Below, in pieces: positions 15,257 through 24,085 of a DNA stretch of 29,466 nucleotides; position 1 is the first letter of the stretch, and every line of letters begins with the position of its first letter. The translations under genes and the position numbers were made by a program. The notes beneath the pieces were generated by a model. The model saw nothing but the letters and a program-made list of their open reading frames with translations. It did no database searches and was not told the DNA's origin. This DNA is from DMER64 sp041652255. GTDB taxonomy: Bacteria > Bacteroidota > Bacteroidia > Bacteroidales > UBA932. Location: positions 1 to 29,466 of the forward strand of contig JBAZHT010000015.1 of NCBI GenBank assembly GCA_041652255.1, written 5' to 3'.

Positions 15257-17901
15257 AACGAATATTCATGATAGACGGGCACGCCCTGGTTTACCGGGCG
15301 TACTTTGCCTTTATTAACCGGCCCATGCTAAATACAAAGGGGGTCGACACCTCGGCAATTTACGGCTTTTGCCGTTCCCTTTTCGATATTATTTTAAAGG
15401 AAAAACCATCCCATCTTTTTGTGGCATTTGATCCCGGAGGCAAAAATTTTCGTCACCGGGCATATCCGGAATACAAAGCCAACCGGCCCGAAACCCCTCC
15501 GGTGATCAAGGAATCACTGCCCGTCATACACGAATTCCTGGAATCGTGCCGCATCCCTGTCATCACCATACAGAATGCCGAGGCCGATGACGTCATAGGG
15601 ACGCTTTCCAAACGTGCCGAGAAAGAAGGATTCCAGGTGTTCATGGTGACTCCCGACAAGGACTACGGGCAACTGGTTTCCAAAAATATCCGGATGTTCC
15701 GGCCCCGTTCGCGGGGAGACGGCTGGGATATTCTGGGAGAAAAAGAGATCTGTGCCAAATACAATATCAATGATCCTGCTCAGGTAACCGATATCCTGGC
15801 AATATGGGGAGATGCTTCTGACAACATCCCGGGAGTGCGTGGCATAGGCGAAGTCGGTGCCAAAAACCTGGTATCGCTCTACGGAACGGTTGAGAACATT
15901 CTGGAGCATATTGCCGAGTTGCCCGTCAAATTGCAGGAAAAGATCACGCATTCCACGGAAATGCTGAAACTTTCAAAAGACCTGGTAACCATAAGGACCG
16001 GGCTGGATATTCCCTGGAATGAAGAATCATTCAGGGTCCGTGCTCCCGAACTTGCCCGACTGAAAGAATTGCTCAGAGAATATGAATTTCATTCCCTGGT
16101 AAGGCTTATTCCCAGGCTGGAAGATTTGTTTTGCTGTTTTGAAGATAAAACGGAAGTTCCTCCCGAACCTTCTCGTGAATTAAAACCGCCCGTTTCTTTT
16201 GAAGAAGTGAAAAACAGTGAGCAAACAGAGAGTCTGCTGAAAGAGGCATCCCTTAAGGGCCAGGTAGGCATATCATGGAATACGTCCGTAGCGGCTGTAT
16301 TTACGGGAGAAAAAAACTATCTGGTTCCTGCAGACCGGATCCTTCCCCTGCTAGCTGACCGTAAAATTGAAAAATGCGGATTCGGTATGAAAGACCTGCT
16401 GCTGGCATTGAAGGATCAACAAAAAGGCATGGCCGGTATGTTATGGGATCCGGGGCTGATGCATTATCTGGTCAACCCGGAAAGAAACCACCGTCCTTCA
16501 GATCTGGCCATACAGTACCTGAATTTGTTTCCGGATGAAACCGAGACAAAAAATCAGGACTTGTTCCAAACCCAAACAGAAACAGATACCGCCATAAAAA
16601 AACTGTTAAACGAGGCCTTTATTGCTTTCCATCTAAAAAAACCGCTTCAGGACATACTGAATAAGGAAGGAACAGCTACGCTTTACACTGACCTTGAAAT
16701 GCCTTTGATGGAAGTGCTTGCGCAAATGGAATATCAGGGAGTCAATGTGGACATCGGTTCGCTGGAAGAATACGGCCGGGAACTTACTGCCACATCCCTG
16801 GAAATTGAAAAAAAGGTCAGGAATTACGCCAATGAACCCACACTGAATGTGTCTTCACCAAAACAACTGGGGATTGTGCTATATGACAGGCTGAAGATCG
16901 ATGACCGGTCCCGGAAAGGGAAAAAACAATATTCCACAGACGAAGAAACACTCAGTGCTTTGGCAGAACGTCATCCAATTGTGCCCCTGATCCTGGAATA
17001 CAGATCTTTAAAAAAACTATTGTCATCTTATATTGAAAGCCTGCCCACCCTGATAGATCCCAAAACAGGACGTATTCACACCACATTCAATCAAACGGTA
17101 ACCGCTACCGGAAGACTGAGTTCACAGAAACCCAACCTTCAAAACATTCCTGTCAGGGAAGAAAGAGGACGGGAGATCAGGAAATTTTTCATTCCCAGAA
17201 ATGAAGACTACGTGTTGATGTCTGCCGATTATTCCCAGATAGAGTTGCGTATTATGGCTCATATGAGCGGGGACGAAGATTTCATAGCAGCCTTTAATGC
17301 GGGAGCCGATATCCATACGGCCACGGCTGCCAAGATCTTTCACTGCTCCAAAGAAGAAGTATCTCCCGAACAACGTAACAAGGCAAAAACAGCCAATTTC
17401 GGGATCATATACGGCATCTCTCCGTTTGGCCTTGCCAGTCGTTTGCAAATACCCCGATCTGAAGCCAAAGAACTCATTGACGGATACTTTGAACATTATC
17501 CCAAAGTAAGGGAATACCTCAACAATACCATATCAATGGCAAAGGAAAAAGGATACGTGGAAACACTTTTTCACCGCAGACGTTATGCCCCGGATATAAA
17601 TGCATCCAATGCATTGCTGCGGGGTTTGGCAGAACGCAATGCCATTAACGCTCCCATTCAGGGAACGGCTGCCGACATCATTAAAAAGGCGATGGTATTG
17701 GTGCACCATGAAATGACGGATAAAAAAATGAAAAGCAAAATGATCCTGCAGGTTCATGACGAATTGCTGTTCGATGTCCATATTAGCGAAAAGAAAGAAA
17801 TGGAAGAGCTGGTTCGTAACGTAATGGAACATGCGGTAACGCTGAGCGTACCCTTATCTGTAGGATTAGGGTTCGGAGCTAACTGGTTGGAGGCACATTA
17901 G
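15253..17901 (+). CDS. polA: DNA polymerase I
   Basis: The 882-residue replication and repair polymerase removes RNA primers and fills gaps. The 5'-nuclease domain (about 1-290) has MIDGHALVYRAY, the YKANRPETPP loop, EADDVIGTLS, TPDKDYGQLV and GDASDNIPGVRGIGEVGAKNL. The polymerase domain has motif A DYSQIELR (Asp659), motif B RNKAKTANFGIIYG and motif C QVHDELLFDV (Asp836), all intact. The middle 3'-5' exonuclease-like domain (about 320-490) reads QVGISWNTSV (from residue 337) where active proofreading domains carry an Asp-x-Glu, and the later metal-site motifs are also not recognisable, so proofreading is probably lost. The start chosen is the ATG overlapping the queD stop; a longer frame starting at 15244 is less likely. 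It is followed after 1 bp by the GT2 gene. Confidence 0.96.
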   Translation: MKRIFMIDGHALVYRAYFAFINRPMLNTKGVDTSAIYGFCRSLFDIILKEKPSHLFVAFDPGGKNFRHRAYPEYKANRPETPPVIKESLPVIHEFLESCRIPVITIQNAEADDVIGTLSKRAEKEGFQVFMVTPDKDYGQLVSKNIRMFRPRSRGDGWDILGEKEICAKYNINDPAQVTDILAIWGDASDNIPGVRGIGEVGAKNLVSLYGTVENILEHIAELPVKLQEKITHSTEMLKLSKDLVTIRTGLDIPWNEESFRVRAPELARLKELLREYEFHSLVRLIPRLEDLFCCFEDKTEVPPEPSRELKPPVSFEEVKNSEQTESLLKEASLKGQVGISWNTSVAAVFTGEKNYLVPADRILPLLADRKIEKCGFGMKDLLLALKDQQKGMAGMLWDPGLMHYLVNPERNHRPSDLAIQYLNLFPDETETKNQDLFQTQTETDTAIKKLLNEAFIAFHLKKPLQDILNKEGTATLYTDLEMPLMEVLAQMEYQGVNVDIGSLEEYGRELTATSLEIEKKVRNYANEPTLNVSSPKQLGIVLYDRLKIDDRSRKGKKQYSTDEETLSALAERHPIVPLILEYRSLKKLLSSYIESLPTLIDPKTGRIHTTFNQTVTATGRLSSQKPNLQNIPVREERGREIRKFFIPRNEDYVLMSADYSQIELRIMAHMSGDEDFIAAFNAGADIHTATAAKIFHCSKEEVSPEQRNKAKTANFGIIYGISPFGLASRLQIPRSEAKELIDGYFEHYPKVREYLNNTISMAKEKGYVETLFHRRRYAPDINASNALLRGLAERNAINAPIQGTAADIIKKAMVLVHHEMTDKKMKSKMILQVHDELLFDVHISEKKEMEELVRNVMEHAVTLSVPLSVGLGFGANWLEAH

Positions 17902-17902
17902 T

Positions 17903-19024
17903 ATGGTATTAATGGATTGGATTACTGTTTCTCTCATTCTTCTTTTCACTGTAACAGTCCTTCTGTTCCTGCAATATTACAGGCCTGCCTTTTCAAAAAA
18001 AGCAAACCGGCTAAGCGGGAAAGGCATTGCTCCCGGCGTTTCCATAATCCTGTGTGTCAGGAACGAATACGAAAATCTGGTGAATTTGCTGCCTGCCTTG
18101 CTGGAACAAGAATACGAACCCTTTGAATTGGTTGTGGTAGATAAAAATTCTCAAGACAATACAGACGTGCTCCTGGCTTCTATGGAACATTTCAATAAAA
18201 ATCTTACCATAAGGACCCTGACGGCAAACTCCAAATTCGGACAGGACAATCTTATGGCGCTGGGAATAGGGATAAGGGCCGCCAGGTATCCGTCTGTCGT
18301 GTTTTTCAGGCCTGACTGTTTTCCGGATTCCAAAAAATGGCTTGCCTCTCTGGTACAGGCAACCCGGGAAAACGAAAAAACGACTGTTCTGGGATATACA
18401 TCCTTCAAAGGCAGCAATATGCTGATCCGTTACGACCTTATGGAACAACAGCTTCACGCAATGGGGTCTGCCGCCCTGAATATGGGCTATACATGTGACG
18501 GAAACAACAAGCTGTTTCCTGCAGATGGGTTTTTAACCGGAGAAAAACTGAATATGAAAACTACCGGCTGCAATCAATGCGAACAGGCCATTGTTTCTCA
18601 CGTATTGAAACAAACCAAAGCAACAGCCTGTGTCAATCCGGCAGGGACCGTATATATGAACCGGCACATGGGAATGCGGGAATACCACATGATCAGGACA
18701 TCCGGATTGTCTACTATCCGGCTTACAAAAGCGTGGCCCTATGTATTGCTTTCAGTGGAAAAAATGCTTACGACCGCTTTTTATGCAATCCTGTTCCTGA
18801 CTTTTTTCTTTTTCAGAAGAACAGAAGACCTTTTAACCTTAAGTATTTTGGGAGGGATGTTGCTTTTCAGATGGATAACGGTATGGGTTCACCATATAGG
18901 ATTTCGTATACATTTCGGCGAAAAAAGGCTTGCTTTGGCATCTCCTTTGTGGGATATGATCTCTCCCATCGTACATGTTTATTTTTTAATTGTGTTCCTG
19001 ATAAAAAGTATCAAATCCTCATAG
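17903..19024 (+). CDS. Membrane-associated family 2 glycosyltransferase
   Basis: The 373-residue protein starts with a membrane helix (WITVSLILLFTVTVLLFLQYY). A GT-A glycosyltransferase domain follows, with GVSIILCVRNEYENL and FELVVVDKNSQDNTD. Two or three C-terminal membrane segments sit at about residues 275-320 and 350-370. The DxD-like position reads FFRPDCFPDSKKWL, keeping only the last Asp of the usual pattern, so metal or sugar-nucleotide binding may be altered. The donor and acceptor are unknown. It sits 1 bp after polA and 1 bp before an ECF sigma gene. An alternative start is the Met four codons downstream. Confidence 0.85.
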   Translation: MVLMDWITVSLILLFTVTVLLFLQYYRPAFSKKANRLSGKGIAPGVSIILCVRNEYENLVNLLPALLEQEYEPFELVVVDKNSQDNTDVLLASMEHFNKNLTIRTLTANSKFGQDNLMALGIGIRAARYPSVVFFRPDCFPDSKKWLASLVQATRENEKTTVLGYTSFKGSNMLIRYDLMEQQLHAMGSAALNMGYTCDGNNKLFPADGFLTGEKLNMKTTGCNQCEQAIVSHVLKQTKATACVNPAGTVYMNRHMGMREYHMIRTSGLSTIRLTKAWPYVLLSVEKMLTTAFYAILFLTFFFFRRTEDLLTLSILGGMLLFRWITVWVHHIGFRIHFGEKRLALASPLWDMISPIVHVYFLIVFLIKSIKSS

Positions 19025-19025
19025 C

Positions 19026-19580
19026 ATGAGCGTATCACTGGATCAAATGGATGACCGGGAACTTGTCAGACTGGCTTTGGAAAACAGGCAGGAAGCCTAC
19101 ACACGTCTGCTTGTCAGGCATAAAGACCGTGTACAGTCTTTTATCAACAAGCTTATTGTTAACTCATCTGAATCGGAGGACCTGGTGCTGATGAGTTTTG
19201 ACAAAGCTTTCAGGAACCTGAAACATTACAATCCCAAATACGCTTTTTCCACATGGCTGTACAGTATTGTACAAAACCTCTGCATTGATCATTTCAGAAA
19301 AAACAAACAATTTTTTGTATCACTGGAAGAAGCCCGTGAAACCGAAGACATTAACCCGGAAGAAGTGATGATAGCCGAGCAACAGAAACAAGCCATTGAA
19401 TCGGTAATAGCACGTCTCAAACCGGATTATGCAGAAGTGATCCGTTTGCGTTATATGCAGCATTACGCTTACGAAGAAATCGCCGACACATTGAACGTTC
19501 CGCTTGGAACGGTCAAAACCAGGATCCACCGCGCAAAAGTGATGCTGGCACAGATCATAGAACAGGAAAGTGTAGATTGA
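19026..19580 (+). CDS. ECF-type RNA polymerase sigma factor
   Basis: The 184-residue sigma-70 family protein contains region 2 (about residues 22-95: YTRLLVRHKDRVQSF, DLVLMSFDKAFRN, FSTWLYSIVQNLCIDHFRK) and region 4 (about 125-180: LKPDYAEVIRLRYMQHYAYEEIADTL, then VPLGTVKTRIHRAK). No anti-sigma gene lies beside it, which is unusual for Bacteroidota ECF factors that work with FecR-type proteins. The tight packing between the GT2 gene and rsmG suggests it is expressed with housekeeping genes. Target promoters cannot be inferred. Confidence 0.93.
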   Translation: MSVSLDQMDDRELVRLALENRQEAYTRLLVRHKDRVQSFINKLIVNSSESEDLVLMSFDKAFRNLKHYNPKYAFSTWLYSIVQNLCIDHFRKNKQFFVSLEEARETEDINPEEVMIAEQQKQAIESVIARLKPDYAEVIRLRYMQHYAYEEIADTLNVPLGTVKTRIHRAKVMLAQIIEQESVD

Positions 19581-19582
19581 TT

Positions 19583-20269
19583 ATGGATGAAAAACTCATC
19601 TTCAGGTATTTTCCGGATTTGGATGACACAGCCAAAATTCGTTTCACACGACTGGGTGAACTGTATTCCGGTTGGAATCAAAAGATCAATGTGATCAGTC
19701 GGAAAGATATGGAACATTTGTACCTTAGGCATGTACTCCATTCCCTGTCTCTTTCAAAGGCACTTGAAAACAATCCATTCCAAAAAAATATCACCGTCCT
19801 GGATGCCGGAACAGGAGGTGGATTTCCCGGAATTCCCCTAGCTGTATTACATCCCTCAACCCACTTTGTATTATGCGATTCTATAGCCAAAAAGATCAAA
19901 GTCGTCTCCGGGATCACTTCGCAACTGGGTTTAACCAACGTAACCCCGGTTGTTTCACGTATGGAATCCTTGCCCGACCGGACCTATAATGTAATTGTTT
20001 CAAGGGCTGTGGCTAGTCTTTTACAATTCATTCCCTGGGCTCATCGTAAACTAAAAAAAGGCGGGAGGATCCTGTTTCTCAAAGGGGGAGATCTCACCCG
20101 GGAAATAAATGAAGCCTCCGGTACGCTGGGTATTCCCGTATCCTGTTTTTCTATAACGGATTTGAAAAACACGTTTCCCGGACTTAATGACGAATTCTTT
20201 GATACGAAAAAAATTTGCGAAATCAAACAAACTTCGTACCTTTGCGCTCCCCTATTGAAAAGTAGTTAA
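19583..20269 (+). CDS. rsmG: 16S rRNA (guanine-527-N7) methyltransferase RsmG
   Basis: The 228-residue enzyme would methylate G527 of 16S rRNA with S-adenosylmethionine. The SAM-binding loop VLDAGTGGGFPGIPLAVL is diagnostic, with WNQKINVISRKD before it and VIVSRAVASL after it. The frame is open from a TTG at 19577 that overlaps the sigma gene stop, but the ATG at 19583 is the natural start. The end of this gene carries the rpmH promoter. Length is typical of the family (about 205-240). Confidence 0.94.
   Translation: MDEKLIFRYFPDLDDTAKIRFTRLGELYSGWNQKINVISRKDMEHLYLRHVLHSLSLSKALENNPFQKNITVLDAGTGGGFPGIPLAVLHPSTHFVLCDSIAKKIKVVSGITSQLGLTNVTPVVSRMESLPDRTYNVIVSRAVASLLQFIPWAHRKLKKGGRILFLKGGDLTREINEASGTLGIPVSCFSITDLKNTFPGLNDEFFDTKKICEIKQTSYLCAPLLKSS
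20214..20244 (+). promoter_or_regulatory. Bacteroidota promoter of rpmH inside the rsmG 3' end
   Basis: A TTTG -33 box (20214-20217), a spacer of exactly 19 bp, and TACCTTTG (20237-20244) match the full consensus TTTG-N19-TAnnTTTG. This is the best promoter in the window. It would give rpmH a leader of about 35 bases and allow expression apart from the upstream operon. Confidence 0.75.
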
Positions 20270-20283
20270 AGTAGCAGAAATAT

Positions 20284-20436
20284 ATGAAAAGGACATTTCA
20301 ACCCTCTCAGCGTAAACGCCGTAACAAACACGGATTTCGTGAGCGTATGTCTACTCCCAACGGACGTCGCGTTTTGGCCGCCCGCCGCAGGCGCGGACGC
20401 AAAAAATTAACCGTATCCGACGAAGATCGTTTTTAA
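20284..20436 (+). CDS. rpmH: 50S ribosomal protein L34
   Basis: This 50-residue protein of the large ribosomal subunit is short and very basic. It opens with MKRTFQPSQRKRRNKHGFRE, has RMSTPNGRRVLAARRRRGRK in the middle and ends in SDEDRF. The opening and the FR-RM-T--GR-VLAARR pattern are diagnostic. The usual neighbour rnpA is absent here. It has its own strong promoter. The next gene starts only 3 bp after the stop codon, in the same reading frame. Confidence 0.97.
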   Translation: MKRTFQPSQRKRRNKHGFRERMSTPNGRRVLAARRRRGRKKLTVSDEDRF

Positions 20437-20439
20437 AAA

Positions 20440-21255
20440 GTGTCCGGCAAAAAAACCATAAGGAAGCCTATCCTCAGGAATTTGCTGTGGATTTTTATTT
20501 GCCTTTCCGGGCTTTTATTAAGCACTTATACTTTTTTACATTTCTTCACACGTCACGGCAAAGGATTTATACTTCCCGACCTTACCGGATTAACTCCGGA
20601 TGAAGCCCGGGAAGTTGTTTCTTCCATGGATCTGCGTCTGGAAGTAACCGATTCACTTTATATGCCCAAATTGCCTAAAGGAGTGATATTCAGACAAGTT
20701 CCTCCGGCCGGGCAACATGTAAAGAAAAACCGCAGGGTAGAACTTACCGTGAATTCCGTGCTTCCCAGGCAGGTGAATATGCCTTCACTGGTGGGATTCT
20801 CTCTCAGGCAGGCCAAAGCGGAACTGGCATCCAGCGGGCTGAAACTCGGCCGGTTGATCTATGTTCCCGATATCGCCACCAACAACGTTCTGGAACAGCT
20901 TTACATGGACGAGCCTATTGCACCTGGCTCTTCCGTTGATATTTACAGCTCCATAGATCTGGAACTGGGATTGTCTCCGGATCACGAACTGGCATACGTC
21001 CCCATGCTAAAGGGAAAAAGTCTTGAGACAGCATTGGATATTCTGAGCGACCATTCTCTAAATGTGGGCAGGATACGTTACGACCAGACGGTCATGACCG
21101 CTGCAGACACTCTGGCTGCCAGGGTATACATGCAATCTCCCGTATATTCACAACAACCTGAATGGCCTTTGGGAACATCTGTACATCTCACCCTTACCAC
21201 AGATCCCGAATTGCTCAAACCGGAAGAACTGACCCCCATAGAAGACAGCCTGTAA
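20440..21255 (+). CDS. Membrane-anchored protein with three PASTA domains
   Basis: The 271-residue protein has a short basic N-terminus, one membrane helix (LLWIFICLSGLLLSTYTFLHFF, about 15-36) and then three PASTA domains outside the membrane, at about 42-110, 111-180 and 184-260. Signs include LPDLTGLTPDEAREVV, MPSLVGFSLRQAKAEL and VPMLKGKSLETAL, each followed later by a P-x-G-x-x-V type strand. PASTA domains bind peptidoglycan fragments, usually on kinases or penicillin-binding proteins; here there is no kinase domain. The start is a GTG at 20440, as no ATG is suitably placed. The RluD-type gene begins at the very next base after the stop. Confidence 0.87.
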   Translation: MSGKKTIRKPILRNLLWIFICLSGLLLSTYTFLHFFTRHGKGFILPDLTGLTPDEAREVVSSMDLRLEVTDSLYMPKLPKGVIFRQVPPAGQHVKKNRRVELTVNSVLPRQVNMPSLVGFSLRQAKAELASSGLKLGRLIYVPDIATNNVLEQLYMDEPIAPGSSVDIYSSIDLELGLSPDHELAYVPMLKGKSLETALDILSDHSLNVGRIRYDQTVMTAADTLAARVYMQSPVYSQQPEWPLGTSVHLTLTTDPELLKPEELTPIEDSL

Positions 21256-22284
21256 ATGATAGATGAGCAGGAACTATTTGAACATTTTCATATAACAGTC
21301 GACAAAGGGCAGTCGCCTTTACGAATCGATAAATTTCTCGCATCCAAGCTGGAAGCTACTTCCAGGAACCGTATTCAGCTGGCTGCTGAATCACAATACA
21401 TTCTGGTAAACGGAACGCCCGTAAAAAACAATTACAAAGTCCGGCCGCTGGACGATATCCGCATCATGCTTCCCTTTGAAAAGAGGGAATTCAAACTCAT
21501 AGCTGAAGACATTCCTTTAGACATCGTATTTGAAGACCCGGATATTCTGGTGATCAACAAACCTGCCGGGTTAACGGTACATCCGGGACACGGGAATTAC
21601 GACGGGACTTTATTAAATGCCCTCGCATGGCATTTCGGGGAAAGGGGAACCGTCAACACGGATGATTCCCGCATGGGTGTACTTGTCCACAGAATCGATA
21701 AAGACACATCCGGTTTGCTGGTCGTGGCAAAATCAGAAGAAGCACAGTTCCGTCTGGCCCGTCAATTTTTCGACCATACCGTAGACCGGATATATCATGC
21801 CCTCGTATGGGGCGATATGGAAAATGAAGAAGGGACCATCACGGGAGATATTGCCCGGCATCCTTCAGACAGACTTCGTTTTAGCGTATGCGCTGAAGGC
21901 AAAACGGGCAAACATGCCGTTACACATTACCGTGTACTGGAACGTTTCGGCTACGTCACCCTGATTGAATGCCGGCTTGAAACAGGAAGAACGCACCAGA
22001 TACGTGTACACATGGAACATACAGGTCACCCGCTTTTCGGTGACGCCCGCTACGGGGGAGACCGCATCCGTAAAGGAACCCGGTTTACAAAATACAAACA
22101 GTTTATTGACAACTGTTTTGAGATAATGCCCCGCCAGGCACTTCATGCCATGACCCTGGGATTTGTTCATCCCCGCTCCCGTGAAAAATTGCATTTTCGG
22201 GCACCGCTGCCTGAAGATTTTGAAAAAGTTCTGAATAAATGGCGCAAATACGCTATTTCCGTACAATTCTCTGAGGATTCTTAG
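21256..22284 (+). CDS. RluD-type rRNA pseudouridine synthase
   Basis: The 342-residue enzyme of the RluA/RluD family converts uridines in 23S rRNA to pseudouridine. An S4 RNA-binding domain (about 20-85, RIDKFLASKLEATSRNRIQLA) comes first. The catalytic domain follows, with VVFEDPDILVINKPAGL-like text, HRIDKDTSGLLVVAK carrying the catalytic Asp, and ETGRTHQIRVHMEHTGHPLFGDARYGG. The target uridines are inferred from family only. It starts directly after the PASTA gene stop. The 3' end overlaps the convergent ruvC gene by 32 bp. Confidence 0.93.
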   Translation: MIDEQELFEHFHITVDKGQSPLRIDKFLASKLEATSRNRIQLAAESQYILVNGTPVKNNYKVRPLDDIRIMLPFEKREFKLIAEDIPLDIVFEDPDILVINKPAGLTVHPGHGNYDGTLLNALAWHFGERGTVNTDDSRMGVLVHRIDKDTSGLLVVAKSEEAQFRLARQFFDHTVDRIYHALVWGDMENEEGTITGDIARHPSDRLRFSVCAEGKTGKHAVTHYRVLERFGYVTLIECRLETGRTHQIRVHMEHTGHPLFGDARYGGDRIRKGTRFTKYKQFIDNCFEIMPRQALHAMTLGFVHPRSREKLHFRAPLPEDFEKVLNKWRKYAISVQFSEDS

Positions 22285-22810
22285 AAACATAGGCTTCCCA
22301 GGATCCTGCCGAGGCTGGTTTTCCGGGCAATTCCATCTGGTTGGCATGGCAAACGGCAACGGCCAGAGCATCGGTAGCATCCAGTGGCCCGGATTCCGTT
22401 CCAATATCCATGATCCTTCTTAACATTCCGGCCACCTGTTCCTTGGAGGCAGCACCTTTTCCCGTTACTGCCATTTTGATCTTCCTGGGAGCATATTCAC
22501 ATACCGGGACATTCCGTGATAATGCGGCGGCAATAGCTACCCCCTGGGCCCTGCCCAGTTTTAGCATAGACTGTACGTTTTTACTATAAAAAGGGGATTC
22601 AATAGCCATACAGTCGGGATGGTAACAATCCAGTAATTCGTACATTTTTTCCAGGATATGGCTCATCCTCCTGTACGGATCTTTGATGGCTGTCATCTTC
22701 ACGACACCCATGGCCATCGTTTCAATTTTCGATCCCTTTTTGCGGATAACCCCGTATCCCATGATTCGTGTTCCGGGATCTATTCCCAATATGATACGTT
22801 CCTTATTCAA
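22253..22810 (-). CDS. ruvC: Holliday junction resolvase RuvC
   Basis: This 185-residue nuclease cuts Holliday junctions in recombination with RuvAB. Its RNase H-like acidic residues are present: ILGIDPGTRIMGYGVI near the start, MAIESPFYSKN in the middle, and LDATDALAVAVCH near the end. Length is typical. It follows serS by 2 bp on the same strand and is probably the last gene of that operon. ruvA and ruvB are not in the window. Confidence 0.95.
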   Translation of the reverse strand: MNKERIILGIDPGTRIMGYGVIRKKGSKIETMAMGVVKMTAIKDPYRRMSHILEKMYELLDCYHPDCMAIESPFYSKNVQSMLKLGRAQGVAIAAALSRNVPVCEYAPRKIKMAVTGKGAASKEQVAGMLRRIMDIGTESGPLDATDALAVAVCHANQMELPGKPASAGSWEAYVSKNPQRIVRK

Positions 22811-22812
22811 AA

Positions 22813-24081
22813 CTAAATCCTGGAAAAATGCAGGTATTTGTGCAAAGCATCCGGCATATCAATGCCATCCGGAGTTTGATTGTTTTCCAGCAAAGCGGCA
22901 ACTATTCGGGGCAGAGCCAATGCACTGCCGTTTAGCGTATGTACCAGGTTGATCTTGCCGTCTTCTCCCCTGAAACGGGCTTTCAGCCGGTTGGACTGAA
23001 AAGTCTCAAAATTGGAGACCGAGCTGACTTCCAGCCAGCGTTTCTGAGCTGCCGAATATACCTCAAAATCATAGGTCATGGCTGAGGTAAAACTCAAATC
23101 ACCTCCGCATAATCGCAAGATGCGGTATGGCAATTTTAAAAGCTGTACCAGACGCTCAACATGTTTAACCATCTGATCCAGAACAGAATAGGAATTTTCA
23201 GGATGGGTCAGTTGAACGATCTCAACTTTATCAAACTGGTGCAGGCGGTTCAGCCCCCTGACATCTTTCCCGTACGATCCGGCTTCCCGCCTGAAACACG
23301 GTGTATAAGCGGTCATTTTAACGGGCAGGTCTTCCTTATCCAGGATCGTGTCCCTGTATATGTTGGTTAATGGCACCTCTGCCGTAGGAATCAGGTAATA
23401 ATTGTCCAGCCCGGCATGGTACATCTGATCGCTTTTATCGGGCAATTGCCCCGTCCCGTAACCGGAGTCTTCATTAACCAGAACGGGAGGCATGATCTCT
23501 TTGTAACCGGCACGTGCATTCTGATCCAGAAAAAACTGGATAAGACTCATTTGCAACCTGGCCCCTTTGCCTTTGTATACCGGGAACCCGGCTCCGGTCA
23601 ATTTCACTCCAAGGTCAAAATCTATCAGATCGTATTTTTTTGCCAATTCCCAATGAGGCAATGCATTGGCAGGAAGCTCGGGGAACATTCCGCCTTCCCT
23701 TACCAGGACGTTATCATCTTCTCCTTTACCCGGGACTACAAGTTTATAGGGAATATTGGGCAGTGTAACCAACAGGTCGTTCAGTTCATTTTCCAAAGAT
23801 TCCTGCTCCTGATTCAATTCTTTGATCTTTTCTTTTGTCTGTGCGGCTTGCTTTTTGATTTCTTCAACCTCTGCCTTTTTGCCTTCCTGCATGAGCTTCC
23901 CTATACCCGCTGCGATCTTTTTCTGCTCTGCTGTAAGTGCATCGGATTGTGTTTGTGCCGCTCTCCTGCGTACGTCCAGTTCGACTATCTTTTTTATCAC
24001 GGGTGCGGCATCCATATTCCTGACGGCAAGGCGCCCGGCAACAAAATCCGGATTCTCTCTTAATACTTTAAGCGTTAACAT
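22813..24081 (-). CDS. serS: Seryl-tRNA synthetase
   Basis: The 422-residue class II enzyme charges tRNA-Ser. An N-terminal tRNA-binding coiled coil covers about residues 27-105 (QSDALTAEQKKI, QTKEKIKELNQEQESLENEL). Catalytic motifs follow: IPTAEVPLTN, motif 2 CFRREAGSYGKDVRGLNRLHQF, and motif 3 LVHTLNGSALALPRIVAALLEN. The gene starts 4 bp after the Na/Pi transporter stop and ends 2 bp before ruvC. Length is normal. Confidence 0.97.
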   Translation of the reverse strand: MLTLKVLRENPDFVAGRLAVRNMDAAPVIKKIVELDVRRRAAQTQSDALTAEQKKIAAGIGKLMQEGKKAEVEEIKKQAAQTKEKIKELNQEQESLENELNDLLVTLPNIPYKLVVPGKGEDDNVLVREGGMFPELPANALPHWELAKKYDLIDFDLGVKLTGAGFPVYKGKGARLQMSLIQFFLDQNARAGYKEIMPPVLVNEDSGYGTGQLPDKSDQMYHAGLDNYYLIPTAEVPLTNIYRDTILDKEDLPVKMTAYTPCFRREAGSYGKDVRGLNRLHQFDKVEIVQLTHPENSYSVLDQMVKHVERLVQLLKLPYRILRLCGGDLSFTSAMTYDFEVYSAAQKRWLEVSSVSNFETFQSNRLKARFRGEDGKINLVHTLNGSALALPRIVAALLENNQTPDGIDMPDALHKYLHFSRI

Positions 24082-24085
24082 TTTA

